From contig NZ_CP127167.1 in the NCBI RefSeq assembly GCF_036288925.1, positions 1,054,001-1,118,000 on the forward strand: DNA of 64,000 bases, read 5' to 3'. Positions 39,386-48,762 of this stretch are shown piece by piece. The notes under the pieces are model-generated. The model was given only the letters and a program-made list of their open reading frames with translations, did not search any database and was not told the origin of the DNA. Source of the DNA: Haemophilus parainfluenzae (GTDB lineage Bacteria; Pseudomonadota; Gammaproteobacteria; Enterobacterales; Pasteurellaceae). Within the stretch, counting starts at the first letter, position 1. Each line of letters opens with the position of its first letter. The position numbers were made by a program, and so were the translations under genes.

Positions 39386-41026
39386 TTAGCCTGCACAGCA
39401 AGATAATTTCGAAACATCTTTATCGAACGTAAGTGCAACTAATTTTAGCCCTTCAGCCATTGTTAAATATGGTGCTAGGGTTTCTGTTAAATCTTCTATC
39501 GTTAAGCCAAATTTAACAGCTAATGATGCTGCATAGATGACATCTCCTGCATTTTCAGATACAATATGAACCCCTAATACTTTTAGTGTTTCTGCATCTG
39601 CTACTAGTTTAAATACACCGGTTGTTTCACGGTTTACAATTGCTCTTGGAACAGCATCTAAAGGTAATACAGATGTCTTCACATCATACCCTTTCTCTTT
39701 TGCTTGTTCTTCTGTTAAACCAACCGTTGCAACCGTCGGATTCGTAAACGTAACAGCAGGAACTACCGATAAATCTATTTTTTTGTTTAATCCACCAATA
39801 GCATTATCAGTAATAATTCCACCTTCATAGGCTGCTACATATACAAATTGTGGTCCTAAAGTCACATCTCCTGCTGCATAAATCTTTTCATTACTTGTTT
39901 GACCAAAATCATTGATCAGGATTTCATTATTTTTTCCAGTTTCAACACCTGCTGCACTTAAATTTAAAGAATCCGTATTTGGTTTTCTTCCAGTGGCAAC
40001 AAGTAACTGATCTGATTCAATGACTTCTCTACTGCCATTTACTGTTACGTAAACCCTTTTTATCTCTCCACTTTGTTCAACACGCTCAAAAGTTGCCCCT
40101 TTGACAAGGTTTATACCCTGTTCAATTAACGCTTTTTCAACTGACTCTGAAATCTCAGGATCATACTCCTTTAAAAGTCGCTCACTTCTTTGCATAAGCG
40201 TTATTTCTGAACCTAAATGATGAAATAGTTGTCCAAGCTCCATTCCAATGTATCCTGAACCAATTACAGTTAATCGTTTTGGTATTTTCTTTAACTCAAG
40301 AAGTGTTGTACTAGTTAAATAGTCCATTTTTTCAAGTCCTGAAATTTGGGGCAACGAAGGCGATGCACCTGTTGCAATTAAAAAGCGTTTTGCAGATAAC
40401 TTTGCCCCATTGACCTCAACCGTACTAGCATCAACGAATTTTGCTTCACCTTTAATTAAATCAAAATTATATTCATCAATTAAATCCATATATTTTTGAT
40501 TCCGAAGTTCGCTCACCAATTTATCCTTTTGCGTGATTAAACTAGCTAAATCCACTTCTCCAGCGGATGTTTGTAAACCTATAAACGGATTGTCTTTTGA
40601 TAAATGATTGATTTCCCCTGCCCTAAGAAGAGTTTTTGACGGAACACAGCCAATATTCACACAGGTTCCCCCAACCGTTCCACGCTCAATCATTCCAACT
40701 TTTGCACCGTATTCTATAGCTTTAATTGCCGAAGAAAAGGCAGCAGCACCAGAACCAATAATAAGAAGGTCATAATTGTCTTCATTAATTAACGCCACGT
40801 TTTCTAGTGATGATACTTCTTCAATTTCTCCGGCTTGGTAATTTGCTTCATCAATCGCCTTTATTGCACTTTCAACCTCAATATCATCGGGCAGTTCAAA
40901 TACTGCTTCACCACGACGATAACTAGACTCAATATTTTTAGCACCTATCTTTTCAAGTGCTGATTCTACGTGTTTTTCACAACCCGTACAGGTCATTCCT
41001 GAAATGTTTACCTTAAATTTATTCAT
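39386..41026 (-). CDS. merA: Mercuric reductase MerA (Gram-positive type)
   Basis: Flavoenzyme that reduces Hg(II) to volatile Hg(0) with NADPH. An N-terminal HMA domain (GMTCTGC) is joined to a pyridine nucleotide-disulfide oxidoreductase core: FAD site [12 protein letters not shown], redox pair [19 protein letters not shown] site [13 protein letters not shown], and a dimer domain. The C-terminal Hg-binding Cys pair is present (LSCCAG). At 546 aa with one HMA domain it resembles the Firmicutes branch. AAAGGAGC precedes the ATG. merR is 28 bases upstream. No merT, merP, merC or merB gene is seen. Confidence 0.93.
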   Translation of the reverse strand: MNKFKVNISGMTCTGCEKHVESALEKIGAKNIESSYRRGEAVFELPDDIEVESAIKAIDEANYQAGEIEEVSSLENVALINEDNYDLLIIGSGAAAFSSAIKAIEYGAKVGMIERGTVGGTCVNIGCVPSKTLLRAGEINHLSKDNPFIGLQTSAGEVDLASLITQKDKLVSELRNQKYMDLIDEYNFDLIKGEAKFVDASTVEVNGAKLSAKRFLIATGASPSLPQISGLEKMDYLTSTTLLELKKIPKRLTVIGSGYIGMELGQLFHHLGSEITLMQRSERLLKEYDPEISESVEKALIEQGINLVKGATFERVEQSGEIKRVYVTVNGSREVIESDQLLVATGRKPNTDSLNLSAAGVETGKNNEILINDFGQTSNEKIYAAGDVTLGPQFVYVAAYEGGIITDNAIGGLNKKIDLSVVPAVTFTNPTVATVGLTEEQAKEKGYDVKTSVLPLDAVPRAIVNRETTGVFKLVADAETLKVLGVHIVSENAGDVIYAASLAVKFGLTIEDLTETLAPYLTMAEGLKLVALTFDKDVSKLSCCAG

Positions 41027-41054
41027 AAAAAAGCTCCTTTCGTTAATTAATCTC

Positions 41055-41447
41055 TCATGTTAATGTTTCTATTATTGGACACGAATGTAATTGCTTTTCA
41101 GCTGGACATCGTTGTTTTAAGTCGTCTAACATAGTTTCAATTCGTTTTAAATCCTCTATTTGTTTTTGCACTTCCTTTTGTTTTTTAGAAACAAATTCGA
41201 ACATATCTTGACAACGAACTTCATCTTTATCTACAACAGCAAGTAATTTATAAATCTCGCTTAAAGAGAAACCAAGTTCCTGTATTCGTTTAATAAACCC
41301 AACACGCTTAACGTCATCATATGAATATATCCGATAACCAGCTTCCGTTCGGTGAGGTTCTTGTAATAAATTTTTTCGCTCGTAATATCTGATCGTTTCT
41401 TTATTAACTCCACATTTATCTGCAAACTCACTAATGCGATAAATCAT
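41055..41447 (-). CDS. merR: Mercury-responsive regulator MerR (Gram-positive type)
   Basis: MerR-family activator/repressor of the mer promoter. The winged helix starts [25 protein letters not shown]. Hg-binding Cys are at residues 79, 114 and 123, the same positions as in Bacillus MerR (82, 117 and 126 in Tn501). Gene order merR then merA on one strand from one promoter is the Firmicutes arrangement; in Gram-negative operons merR is usually divergent. The ribbon AGGGGGTG before the ATG is an unusually strong, Firmicutes-like ribosome-binding site. Confidence 0.93.
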   Translation of the reverse strand: MIYRISEFADKCGVNKETIRYYERKNLLQEPHRTEAGYRIYSYDDVKRVGFIKRIQELGFSLSEIYKLLAVVDKDEVRCQDMFEFVSKKQKEVQKQIEDLKRIETMLDDLKQRCPAEKQLHSCPIIETLT

Positions 41448-41466
41448 CTTATTTCACCCCCTGAAT

Positions 41467-41498
41467 ATTATAAACCATGTACCATAGTACACGGTCAA
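41467..41498 (-). promoter_or_regulatory. mer operator-promoter
   Basis: On the minus strand, -35 TTGACC (41498-41493) and -10 TATAAT (41472-41467) are 20 bases apart. The spacer contains a dyad, CCATGTAC-N4-GTACACGG (41475-41494), with 7 of 8 positions symmetric. This is the MerR-controlled layout. Confidence 0.85.
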
Positions 41499-41526
41499 GT
41501 AAATTGGACTATTTTATTTTTTTCCC

Positions 41527-41560
41527 AAAGTATCACTCGTATGTGATTGATACTTTTATA
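41527..41560. terminator. Hairpin upstream of the mer promoter
   Basis: AAAGTATCA (41527-41535) and TGATACTTT (41548-41556) form a 9-bp stem flanked by T-rich sequence on both sides. It could be a leftover terminator at the edge of the mer segment. Confidence 0.5.
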
Positions 41561-41676
41561 TAATACTATTGATTATCCTAACATCCCACCAGAAAATCCA
41601 ATTTAAACACCAGTTGTTTTTAAACTATTAAGAAAGTAATTCCATTATATATTCCGAAGACCCAAAAAAAGAAATA

Positions 41677-42264
41677 ATGCTAAAAAATGCATTTAATGAA
41701 TTTTCATTAAAAATGGATAAAAGAGAAAAAGAACAGTTATCTGAATTAGAAAATAAATATTCTAGTAAAAAGAACAGTCTTTCTTCAGATAAAAATAAAG
41801 CTATTTCTGATTCAGAACAAAAATTACTAGAAAATGAAAATCATTATAAAAGAATGTCTAGCCAAATCGAATTAGATGCTAAAAACTATAAAAGAGCAGG
41901 AGCAAGTGATAAAGAAGTGTCTGAGTCTTTAGAACGTAACAAAAAGGAACTTTCTAATAATTACAATCATCATAAAAATAGATTCAATCAAGAAAGGGAT
42001 GATAAGGTTAAGAATATTGAAGATAATCTTAGGATTTTAGAAGAATCTTACCCTCAAGATATTAATAGAGTAAAAATTTATTATCAACAAGAAAGGGATA
42101 AATATTTATCTGAAACTAAAGAACAGTTAGATAAAATGGTTAGAGAACATGAACAAGCAATAGAAGTTTATAGAAATCAATATAACAGTGGCATAAAAGC
42201 ACCTATACGTTATAAAATTGAAAGTAGTGATAATGGAAAAGATTTTTATGTAACTATTCAATAA
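41677..42264 (+). CDS. Coiled-coil protein of unknown function
   Basis: I do not recognise this gene. The 195-aa product is highly charged (Lys/Glu/Asn/Gln) and mostly coiled coil from about residue 10 to 160, with a short non-helical end (APIRYKIESSDNGKDFYVTIQ without helix). There is no signal peptide or membrane segment. The frame is open back to 41632, with no good ribosome-binding site, so the 5' end may have been lost when the mer segment joined. It is followed by a strong terminator. It faces the helicase operon. Confidence 0.55.
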   Translation: MLKNAFNEFSLKMDKREKEQLSELENKYSSKKNSLSSDKNKAISDSEQKLLENENHYKRMSSQIELDAKNYKRAGASDKEVSESLERNKKELSNNYNHHKNRFNQERDDKVKNIEDNLRILEESYPQDINRVKIYYQQERDKYLSETKEQLDKMVREHEQAIEVYRNQYNSGIKAPIRYKIESSDNGKDFYVTIQ

Positions 42265-42270
42265 AAAATA

Positions 42271-42306
42271 AAGCCTAATAGATTAACTCCCTATTAGGCT
42301 TTTATT
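42271..42306. terminator. Bidirectional terminator between coiled-coil gene and helicase operon
   Basis: A perfect 11-bp stem, AAGCCTAATAG (42271-42281) and CTATTAGGCTT (42291-42301), with T-rich tracts on both sides. Confidence 0.85.
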
Positions 42307-42462
42307 TTATAAAGTTAAATTTATATTAAGGTATTCCATGAGAGCATTTTGAAGTGGTATAACATCTCTCCTAGATTTAAATTTATGATCAACAATATCA
42401 TTTAATTCTTTAAGGCTGGTTTTAATTTCCATAATTTCATTTTTTAAATCTAAAATATTCAT
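42307..42462 (-). CDS. Small hypothetical protein (51 aa)
   Basis: A short frame begins at ATG 42462, 17 bases after the helicase stop, and ends at the terminator. The product starts MNILDLKNEIMEIKTSLKEL and ends in LNINLTL; it looks like an amphipathic helix with heptad-like spacing. No clear ribosome-binding site. Position in the operon and coding-like composition support it, but function is unknown. Confidence 0.45.
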   Translation of the reverse strand: MNILDLKNEIMEIKTSLKELNDIVDHKFKSRRDVIPLQNALMEYLNINLTL

Positions 42463-42479
42463 TTTACGAATGAAGTTTT

Positions 42480-44020
42480 TTACTTTTTTAGTGTATTCTT
42501 ATTCAATTCATTTTCCATTATATTTAATATTCTTCTCATTTTAACCATTCTTTTAAAATCATTATCTTCTATATTCAATATACTATTAATACTTTCTTCA
42601 AATGAATCGTATCCATCCAATAATTTCTCATTATAATTGTAAAAAATGCGATAGATACTGACTTTCCTATTCTTGCTTGAGTTCTAAAAATTGCTTGAAC
42701 TATTTCTGATTTTACTAGATCTTTAGATTCTATTTTAGTATTTAATACTTCAGAAAGTCTCTGCATGAAATGAATTATTAAACCACTCACCAAAAAATAT
42801 TATTGAATCATATTTTATATACTCATTTGTAGCTCTACACTTTCCTGAATTATAATGAATAACCTCATATTTATCTCGCAAATCTTTACTAATATTTTCT
42901 TTAATGAAGTTAGGTAGATTCTCTATATGAAATGTATTATTCCATGTAATAACAAGATGTTTATTTCCATTATTCATAGAAATATATTTCTCAAGTTTTC
43001 TTATGTCTTCAACAATATCTTTTTTATGTTTCTCATTACTTTTTCTTGTCCTTCGTGTTGATAACAATGTATCATAATAAATATTATTATTTATAACTAC
43101 TTTACTTTGATTATATCTTTCTATATTCCAATTATTACTACCTTCAAATAAAAATTCTGCTGTGGCATCTAAAATAATTAATTTTGTATCTTCATCTATA
43201 AAGTCATTAATATCTTGGTGTATGATAATATCTGATGATATATCTGTATTAGATAGATCTCCTAAAGATACTATAAGTTTATTGAATAGCCAGCTAACTC
43301 TTTCATGATATAGTTTTTCATTTTTATATCAGGTAAATCATTAAATAATTCATTAAATATATTTTTGTCAAAATTTATTATATTCTTAATTGTCTCCTTA
43401 TTTAGCCTTATCTCTTTTCCGTATATCAACTCTCTCTTATAAAGTTCTACTAATAATTTCTCATGTTTTACTACTATATCCGTATAAGGGGTCTGGAATT
43501 CATCAAAGATAACTAATTCTCTCTTTGTTATCTCTTTCTTTATGGGATCATCATAGTTAATAAATATATTGCTTGATTCATATAAAGCCCTCCAGTTATT
43601 AGTTACTACTATTCTATATTTTGACAAAGCATAAATATTACATTCTAATTCTTTTAATGTATCGCTTCCTTTATAAATTCCACAAATGGACTGTTTAGGA
43701 TTTAATGCTTTAACATCAAATACAAGCCTTTTAATTTCTTCATTTGTTTTTACAATAATCAAAGTAGACTTATCAGTATTAGCACAAAGAACCTTTAAAT
43801 TTGTGGTTTTCCCTGAGCCGCAACCCCAAGCTAAGACTTGCCTATTTGAATAGCTATCTATGCTATTCTTAAGTTTGTAACTGCTATCATCTACTTTATC
43901 TAGTAAATAGTTACGCCTAGAAAGTAGATAGTTATTATCATCTACATTGTAATCAATCTCATTATTTTTTAATCTCCATCCCTTCCATTTATCTGGAAAA
44001 CTTACATTTTCTTTCTTCAT
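42480..44020 (-). pseudogene. Superfamily 2-type helicase/ATPase of the element, broken by three frameshifts
   Basis: Reading from ATG 44020 (SD GGAG), Walker A is GCGSGKTT at residues 66-73 and Walker B is LVIFDEFQ. The frame then breaks at an A-run (T-run on the plus strand, 43321-43325); the next frame reads NEKLYHERVSWLFNKLIVSL through LIILDATAEF and FGEWFNNSFHAETF. It breaks again near 42750-42757, giving SEVLN and a motif VI-like VQAIFRTQAR, and a third time at the A-run 42641-42646, after which NYNEKLLDGYDSFEESINSI leads to the stop at 42480. The restored protein would be about 515 aa. It is probably the element's replication helicase. Confidence 0.75.
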
Positions 44021-44060
44021 AATAATCTCCATAAAAAAGCCACTAAATAGTGGCTTGGAT

Positions 44061-44339
44061 TTAAATTTTTAGCATATAGATATTATCTATTTCAGTTCTT
44101 TTTAAATAATCTACTTTTATCAATTCATTTATAGCTTTAATGAATAAATCTCTTTTTAAGTTAAAAACAGATTCCGAGTTGAAAGTAGTTAACGTTATTT
44201 CTTTATTTTCATTTTTACTTTTTATGATTAATGTGTATAAGACATTTCTAGCATTGCTAGTTAACTTCTTAAAACGTTTCTCTAATGGCAATTTCCTATT
44301 AATAATTGAAAAAATCTTATCATCTACTGTTTTAAGCAT
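44061..44339 (-). CDS. Hypothetical protein, possible winged-helix replication or control protein
   Basis: I do not recognise it by family. The 92-aa product is basic and helical (RFKKLTSNARNVLYTLIIK, then FNLKRDLFIKAINELIKVDY), in a layout that would fit a small winged helix. GAGGTGAT, inside the end of the upstream alpA gene, is its ribosome-binding site and the two genes overlap by 8 bases, so they are coupled. The helicase gene follows. Confidence 0.6.
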   Translation of the reverse strand: MLKTVDDKIFSIINRKLPLEKRFKKLTSNARNVLYTLIIKSKNENKEITLTTFNSESVFNLKRDLFIKAINELIKVDYLKRTEIDNIYMLKI

Positions 44340-44544
44340 AGATCACCTCATTTAGGTTTTTAATGTTGTTTAAGTACCGATTTACATCAGATTCAAAGTA
44401 GCCTACGGAGTTAGCTCCTAGGCTAACTTTTTTGGGAAAATTAGGCTTATAATAAGCAGAACTTTTATCCTGCCAAGTGTAGAATGTACTTTTAGATATT
44501 CCTAATATCGTTAAAAATTCTTTTACCCTGATTATTCTATCCAT
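44332..44544 (-). CDS. alpA: AlpA-family regulator/excisionase-like protein
   Basis: 70-aa protein with the MerR-like helix-turn-helix of AlpA/excisionase proteins: IIRVKEFLTILGISKSTFYTW, then FPKKVSLGANSVGYFESDVNRYL. These proteins control integrase expression and excision in P4-type satellites. It is the first gene of the leftward operon at the right end of the element. Confidence 0.85.
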   Translation of the reverse strand: MDRIIRVKEFLTILGISKSTFYTWQDKSSAYYKPNFPKKVSLGANSVGYFESDVNRYLNNIKNLNEVIYA

Positions 44545-44565
44545 GGTAAAACCCCTATATATAAA

Positions 44566-44600
44566 AAGGGTATTACTCTTTAGTTAGTAATACCCTTATA
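44566..44600. terminator. Palindrome upstream of alpA
   Basis: AAGGGTATTACT (44566-44577) pairs perfectly with AGTAATACCCTT (44586-44597), 22 bases before the alpA ATG. No strong T-run; it may be an operator or a hairpin in the leader. Confidence 0.5.
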
Positions 44601-44977
44601 TTATTGCGTTTAAAAAAATGATCTGTAATATCACTTTTGATAAGGCGTATAGCCTCTATTTCATATATTAATAAGAAATCCTTACTGTTGTATGGTCTAA
44701 CTAAAATCAACTTGAGACCATCCTATACTTCCTCCAGATTGCTTGCAAGCATTTTTTGAACAAATTTTCTGCTTTCCAACATAGGAAACTTATCTTATTC
44801 ATTCTCATATATAACTAATGTTTTCATTAAGAAAATTTTTAAAAATTTCTGTCTAAAAAATAGTCGAATAATACTATTTTACTTTTTTAGATATTTTCCT
44901 ATTGTTGTGCTACCATTAACTCACAAGGTAGCATACCAGTGCTTTAATTATTATAGATAATCTATCACTTCATTTTT
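44598..44977. other. Right-end non-coding stretch of the element
   Basis: This AT-rich stretch holds no gene that I can support on either strand. It probably contains the alpA-operon promoter and part of the attachment region. Confidence 0.5.
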
Positions 44978-44999
44978 TAGTAACACCAATAGTAACACT
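44978..44999. repeat. Right-end AGTAACAC repeat pair
   Basis: Two copies of AGTAACAC, 11 bases apart, match the left-end pair at 36570-36591 in all but one internal base and one edge base. Shared by both ends, they are likely arm-type binding sites for the integrase. Confidence 0.6.
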
Positions 45000-45061
45000 G
45001 AACACAAACCCAACAAATAAAGTTATTATAAATCAAAGTCTTATATTGCTAGTTCAAGTGA

Positions 45062-45078
45062 GATTATCCCACCAAATT
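45062..45078 (+). other. attR candidate
   Basis: GATTATCCCACCAAATT repeats the tRNA-Ala 3' end with one T missing. Host sequence (a terminator and mtgA) follows. Confidence 0.65.
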
Positions 45079-45081
45079 TAG

Positions 45082-45117
45082 AACCTTGAAACTTAAAGTG
45101 AGTTTCAAGGTTTTTTT
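45082..45117 (+). terminator. Terminator at the right junction
   Basis: AACCTTGAAACT (45082-45093) pairs with AGTTTCAAGGTT (45101-45112), then TTTTT. It may be the original tRNA-Ala terminator displaced by the insertion. Confidence 0.75.
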
Positions 45118-45130
45118 CTTTATGGAAAAT

Positions 45131-45877
45131 CTACATTTCTTTCAGATAATTTAAGCCTAATCCATTCATTTGTCCCATAATCCAACTTTGTTTTTTACGA
45201 ACTAATGCACTAGGCTTATTCACTTTATAGATAATCGGATTCGGTAAAACTGCAGCGAGTAATGCCGCTTCTGATTGAGTTAAGTTTTTCGCTGATTTTT
45301 TGAAGTAATAGCGACTAGCTGCTTCTACACCAAAGATGCCATGACCAAATTCTGCGATGTTCAAATACACTTCTAAAATGCGTTCTTTGGACCAAAAGAT
45401 TTCCATTAATGCCGTTATGGGAACTTCTAATCCTTTGCGAAACCAACTTTGTCCATGCCAGAGAACGAGGTTTTTTGCTGTTTGTTGAGAAATCGTTGAA
45501 GCGCCTCGGATTCGGCGAGATTTTTCATTAAATTTAAAGGCCTTTTGAATTGCTTCAAAATCAAAGCCCCAGTGGTTGGGAAATTTTTGATCTTCAGCGG
45601 CAATTACCGCAAGTTGCATATTCGGTGAGATTTCATCAAGGCTCACCCAATCGTATTTGATTGAATAGCTGAAATCTAACTGTAATAAGTGCCCGATTTT
45701 TTGCTGTGCCATATAGGCAGAGAAGGGAACAGGGATAAAGCGGAAGCAAATGAAAAATGCCAGGATTGCGAGAGAAAAACGCCACGCAACCCGTTGCCAA
45801 TTTTTTTTCCACCAAGAGGGGCGAAAAAGATGTAAAAGTGCGGTCAGAATTCGCTTAGTTTTTTGCAGCTTGCTCAT
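45131..45877 (-). CDS. mtgA: Monofunctional biosynthetic peptidoglycan transglycosylase
   Basis: MtgA polymerises glycan strands from lipid II. A single membrane anchor (about 28-48) is followed by a GT51 domain: [16 protein letters not shown] with the catalytic Glu, [16 protein letters not shown], and [20 protein letters not shown]. Length 248 aa is normal. It overlaps trpR by 23 bases. Confidence 0.96.
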   Translation of the reverse strand: MSKLQKTKRILTALLHLFRPSWWKKNWQRVAWRFSLAILAFFICFRFIPVPFSAYMAQQKIGHLLQLDFSYSIKYDWVSLDEISPNMQLAVIAAEDQKFPNHWGFDFEAIQKAFKFNEKSRRIRGASTISQQTAKNLVLWHGQSWFRKGLEVPITALMEIFWSKERILEVYLNIAEFGHGIFGVEAASRYYFKKSAKNLTQSEAALLAAVLPNPIIYKVNKPSALVRKKQSWIMGQMNGLGLNYLKEM

Positions 45878-46163
45878 CGAGTTGGCTTTTCACCCAGTTT
45901 ATAAAATCCGGATCCATTGTTTTGAGCATATTAGAACCACGCGTAATGGTTGCTGCACTGGTATTGAGATTTTGTTGAATCTCTCGTTGTGAGAGATTTT
46001 TATCCAATAACTGTGCTACGATTTGTAAACGTAACCCCACCGCATCACGTTCATCAGGCGTGAGCAGAAGCGTTAAGAAATCTTGTGCTTTGCCTTGCTT
46101 AAATGCAGTTTGCAAGGTCGCGAGGAAAGCATTCCATTGTTCTAAATTGCGACTAATATACAT
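45855..46163 (-). CDS. trpR: Trp operon repressor
   Basis: All-helical repressor activated by L-tryptophan (102 aa). The DNA-reading helix-turn-helix is [20 protein letters not shown], matching TrpR proteins. It is unusually coupled with mtgA by a 23-base overlap. A trp-operator-like palindrome lies just upstream. Confidence 0.95.
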   Translation of the reverse strand: MYISRNLEQWNAFLATLQTAFKQGKAQDFLTLLLTPDERDAVGLRLQIVAQLLDKNLSQREIQQNLNTSAATITRGSNMLKTMDPDFINWVKSQLDEQAAKN

Positions 46164-46177
46164 ATCAACAACCCTAT

Positions 46178-46200
46178 ACTATTAAACTAGTGCGACTAGT
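46178..46200 (-). promoter_or_regulatory. Candidate trp operator of trpR
   Basis: ACTATTAAACTAGT (46178-46191) and a further ACTAGT (46195-46200) resemble the E. coli operator core ACTAGTTAACTAGT. The site is 15-37 bases before the trpR ATG and fits autoregulation. It also overlaps the last codons of slt. Confidence 0.5.
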
Positions 46201-48388
46201 ATAGCCGATCGTATTCCTCTTTGCTAAAGGTTTGTAATTTTTCTTTGTCTTGTAGGTTTTGATAGTAAAAATCGTAAGTTAATACGTTTTGAACATAACC
46301 TCGCGTTTCAAAGAATGGAATAGAGGCAATAAATTCATCCATAGCCAATTTGCCATTGGCTCTTGCAAGCCATTTTTCTACACGGCTTGCTCCCGCATTA
46401 TAGGCGGAGGCGATCAAAATTCGGTTATTAGGGTATTTAGCATTTAACTCATTTAAGTGAGCCGTGCCGAGTAAAATATTATTAAGCGGTTTAAATAAAT
46501 CTAACTCACCGTTATAAGGAAGTTGCTGATTTTCTGCTGTTTTTTGTGCAGTACTCGGTAATAGCTGCATTAATCCTCGAGCATTTGCAGAAGATTGTGC
46601 CATTGGATTCCAAGCACTTTCTTGGCGAGCAATGGCCATGGCAAAAGTTTTGGTTACACGATTATCCACAATCGCTTGAGGTTCCGTTGCGCTGAGATTC
46701 CCATTACTGAGGGCAATATCAAAATATTGACTGTAAGCATTTGGTAAGCGTAAGTCGATATAATCCCAAGCTTTTGCAATAATTGAGCCATCTACGCCCA
46801 ATTCAAACCAATTTTGTTCATTTGCATATTGGCTTAACGCAAGTTGTTTCTCTTGCGGTAATTTTTCTAATAGAGAACGCCAACGTTGTTTGGCTGCGCC
46901 TAATCGATCTAATTGACGCAGTTCTGCAATCTCAGCTAATTCAGCTGAATACTCCTCTTGGATATTGGACTCTTGAGAAATTTTAGGCATTTCCAGTTTG
47001 TAGGAATGGCCTAATTTGACCGCTGCTAACATTGGATAAAACCCACGTTCTTTCGATAAAGCTTCTAATCGTTGTTTCGCATCTTTATCGGATGCTTGAG
47101 CAGCTATTTTAGCCATCCAATAACGCCATTCTTGTTTTTGCTTCGCTTCATCTGAAAGGGCATTCAACCAACCTAATAAATCCGTTTGTTGCCAAATAGC
47201 CGTACGCAAACGACGTTCAATGAGGTTATCTGCATTGAGTTTTAGGATTTCTTGATCGCGCCATTGCACAAAGTTAGGGCTTTCGTTATCAAAGAAACGG
47301 CTAATAAAGGCGATTTTCCAACCACGTAATTCACTTTCATTTAATTGCCAAGTCTTAGCCCATTGCTCGTAAGGAGTGAAAGTTGGCTCATTCATATTTT
47401 CCGGAATGGTTCGCAAATAACGAGCAAAACCGAGCACTACAGCAAATTTATTGGTGATTTTATTCGTATTATCATTAATTAATGGTAATTTCTCGGCAAG
47501 TATTTTCAAATTGGCTGGATTTTTTAAGAGATCCTGATAGAGCGCTAAATGAGCGGCTACTTGCTCATCTTCTTTAGCATTCTCAATTTTTTCTAACTCT
47601 TTAGCGAGTATTTCTAATCCTTTCGCATCATTTTTACTGAAGAGCATTTCCGCTTTTTGATAGATCTTCTCTTCAGCGCGTCCACCTTGTGAATACCAAG
47701 CCGCCCAGAGTTGAGCATCATTAGGAAGCTCTGCATTATTGAGCCAAAGTTGTTCATATTCAGACAAAATAGCCGATTTATTCTTGTCGTTTGATTGGTT
47801 TTCTGTCGTCTGACTGGTATTGGCTGCCTCTATTTGATATTTAGCTGTAAGCACGGCAATTTGTGTTTCTAAATTATTTGGCTTGAGTTTGGCGAGAGAT
47901 TGAGTATCTTCAGCATTGGTGAATAACGTAAAAATACGTTGTTCTAATTTTCCACGTAGGAAATGAGAGGAATGTTGCTGAATAAATTGTTCAATGTCTG
48001 TTCGCAATGCATTCACTTCTTCACGAGGTGTATCGCGATTAACGGTTTTTACACGTGCATCTAAATAAGCCGCTATAGCATCAGTTTGCAATGGATAACC
48101 TTTTAAAGAATCAATAAGCCCAAGAAATAATTTGGCATTATTAGAAACATGATTATTTTTGACCGCACTTTTTAGGAGCGACTCTAATTGCAGAAAAGTC
48201 GCGCGTTGTTCAATCAGCTTTAATTCATGAGCGTGCTGTTGCTGTGCCCATTTGGCTTGTTCTTCTGCAAGGTTAATTTGTGGCGCTGTTTCATTTTTGC
48301 TTTTATGGGCATGCTGATTAGCCAAAGCTGAGCCTGAAAGTGCGGTTAAAATCAATAACGAAATTGTCGTGTGTTTAAGTGCTCGCAT
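46196..48388 (-). CDS. slt: Soluble lytic murein transglycosylase
   Basis: Periplasmic Slt70-type enzyme that cleaves peptidoglycan to 1,6-anhydro ends. Signal peptide MRALKHTTISLLILTALSGS ends at ALA near residue 24. A long superhelical U/L domain (about 30-560) precedes the SLT catalytic domain, with catalytic Glu in ARQESAWNPMAQS and then ARGLMQLLPSTAQ. The ATG at 48388 has GGA at suitable distance and starts the signal peptide; an upstream in-frame ATG at 48400 would add four residues. Confidence 0.93.
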   Translation of the reverse strand: MRALKHTTISLLILTALSGSALANQHAHKSKNETAPQINLAEEQAKWAQQQHAHELKLIEQRATFLQLESLLKSAVKNNHVSNNAKLFLGLIDSLKGYPLQTDAIAAYLDARVKTVNRDTPREEVNALRTDIEQFIQQHSSHFLRGKLEQRIFTLFTNAEDTQSLAKLKPNNLETQIAVLTAKYQIEAANTSQTTENQSNDKNKSAILSEYEQLWLNNAELPNDAQLWAAWYSQGGRAEEKIYQKAEMLFSKNDAKGLEILAKELEKIENAKEDEQVAAHLALYQDLLKNPANLKILAEKLPLINDNTNKITNKFAVVLGFARYLRTIPENMNEPTFTPYEQWAKTWQLNESELRGWKIAFISRFFDNESPNFVQWRDQEILKLNADNLIERRLRTAIWQQTDLLGWLNALSDEAKQKQEWRYWMAKIAAQASDKDAKQRLEALSKERGFYPMLAAVKLGHSYKLEMPKISQESNIQEEYSAELAEIAELRQLDRLGAAKQRWRSLLEKLPQEKQLALSQYANEQNWFELGVDGSIIAKAWDYIDLRLPNAYSQYFDIALSNGNLSATEPQAIVDNRVTKTFAMAIARQESAWNPMAQSSANARGLMQLLPSTAQKTAENQQLPYNGELDLFKPLNNILLGTAHLNELNAKYPNNRILIASAYNAGASRVEKWLARANGKLAMDEFIASIPFFETRGYVQNVLTYDFYYQNLQDKEKLQTFSKEEYDRLY

Positions 48389-48454
48389 AGGAGATTCCAT
48401 ATAAAGAGAAAGACGGATATTTAGATCCGTCTTTGAGTGTAGCGTTCGTTTTAT

Positions 48455-48751
48455 TTAGAAAACTTTTTTGAAAGGCTTCACAATCACATCACCGTAAACG
48501 CCAGCTTCAACATAAGGATCTTGTGCAGCCCAGTCTTTTGCTGCAGACAGACTTTCGAATTGAGCAATCACAGTCGAGCCGATAAAGCCAGCTTCGCCTG
48601 GATTTTCATCGTCAATGGCAGGATTAGGACCTGCTGTTAATAAGCGACCTTCTGCTTGTAATTGTTTTAAACGAGCAAGATGTTGCTCACGTACAGTAAG
48701 GCGTTTTTCTAAAGTACCAGGAATATCTTGGGCAAAAATTACGTAATACAT
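48455..48751 (-). CDS. yciI: YciI-family protein
   Basis: 98-aa ferredoxin-like-fold protein similar to E. coli YciI over its length ([19 protein letters not shown], then [18 protein letters not shown], ending VKPFKKVF). The function is not established. The ATG at 48751 is favoured over 48754 by distance to AAGGA. It follows yciA by 8-11 bases. Confidence 0.92.
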   Translation of the reverse strand: MYYVIFAQDIPGTLEKRLTVREQHLARLKQLQAEGRLLTAGPNPAIDDENPGEAGFIGSTVIAQFESLSAAKDWAAQDPYVEAGVYGDVIVKPFKKVF

Positions 48752-48762
48752 CATTTATCCTT

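Noticed and set aside
43310..43330. Programmed -1 frameshift in the helicase gene
   Set aside because: Two further shifts occur in the same gene and no proper slippery heptamer with downstream structure is seen; decay is simpler.
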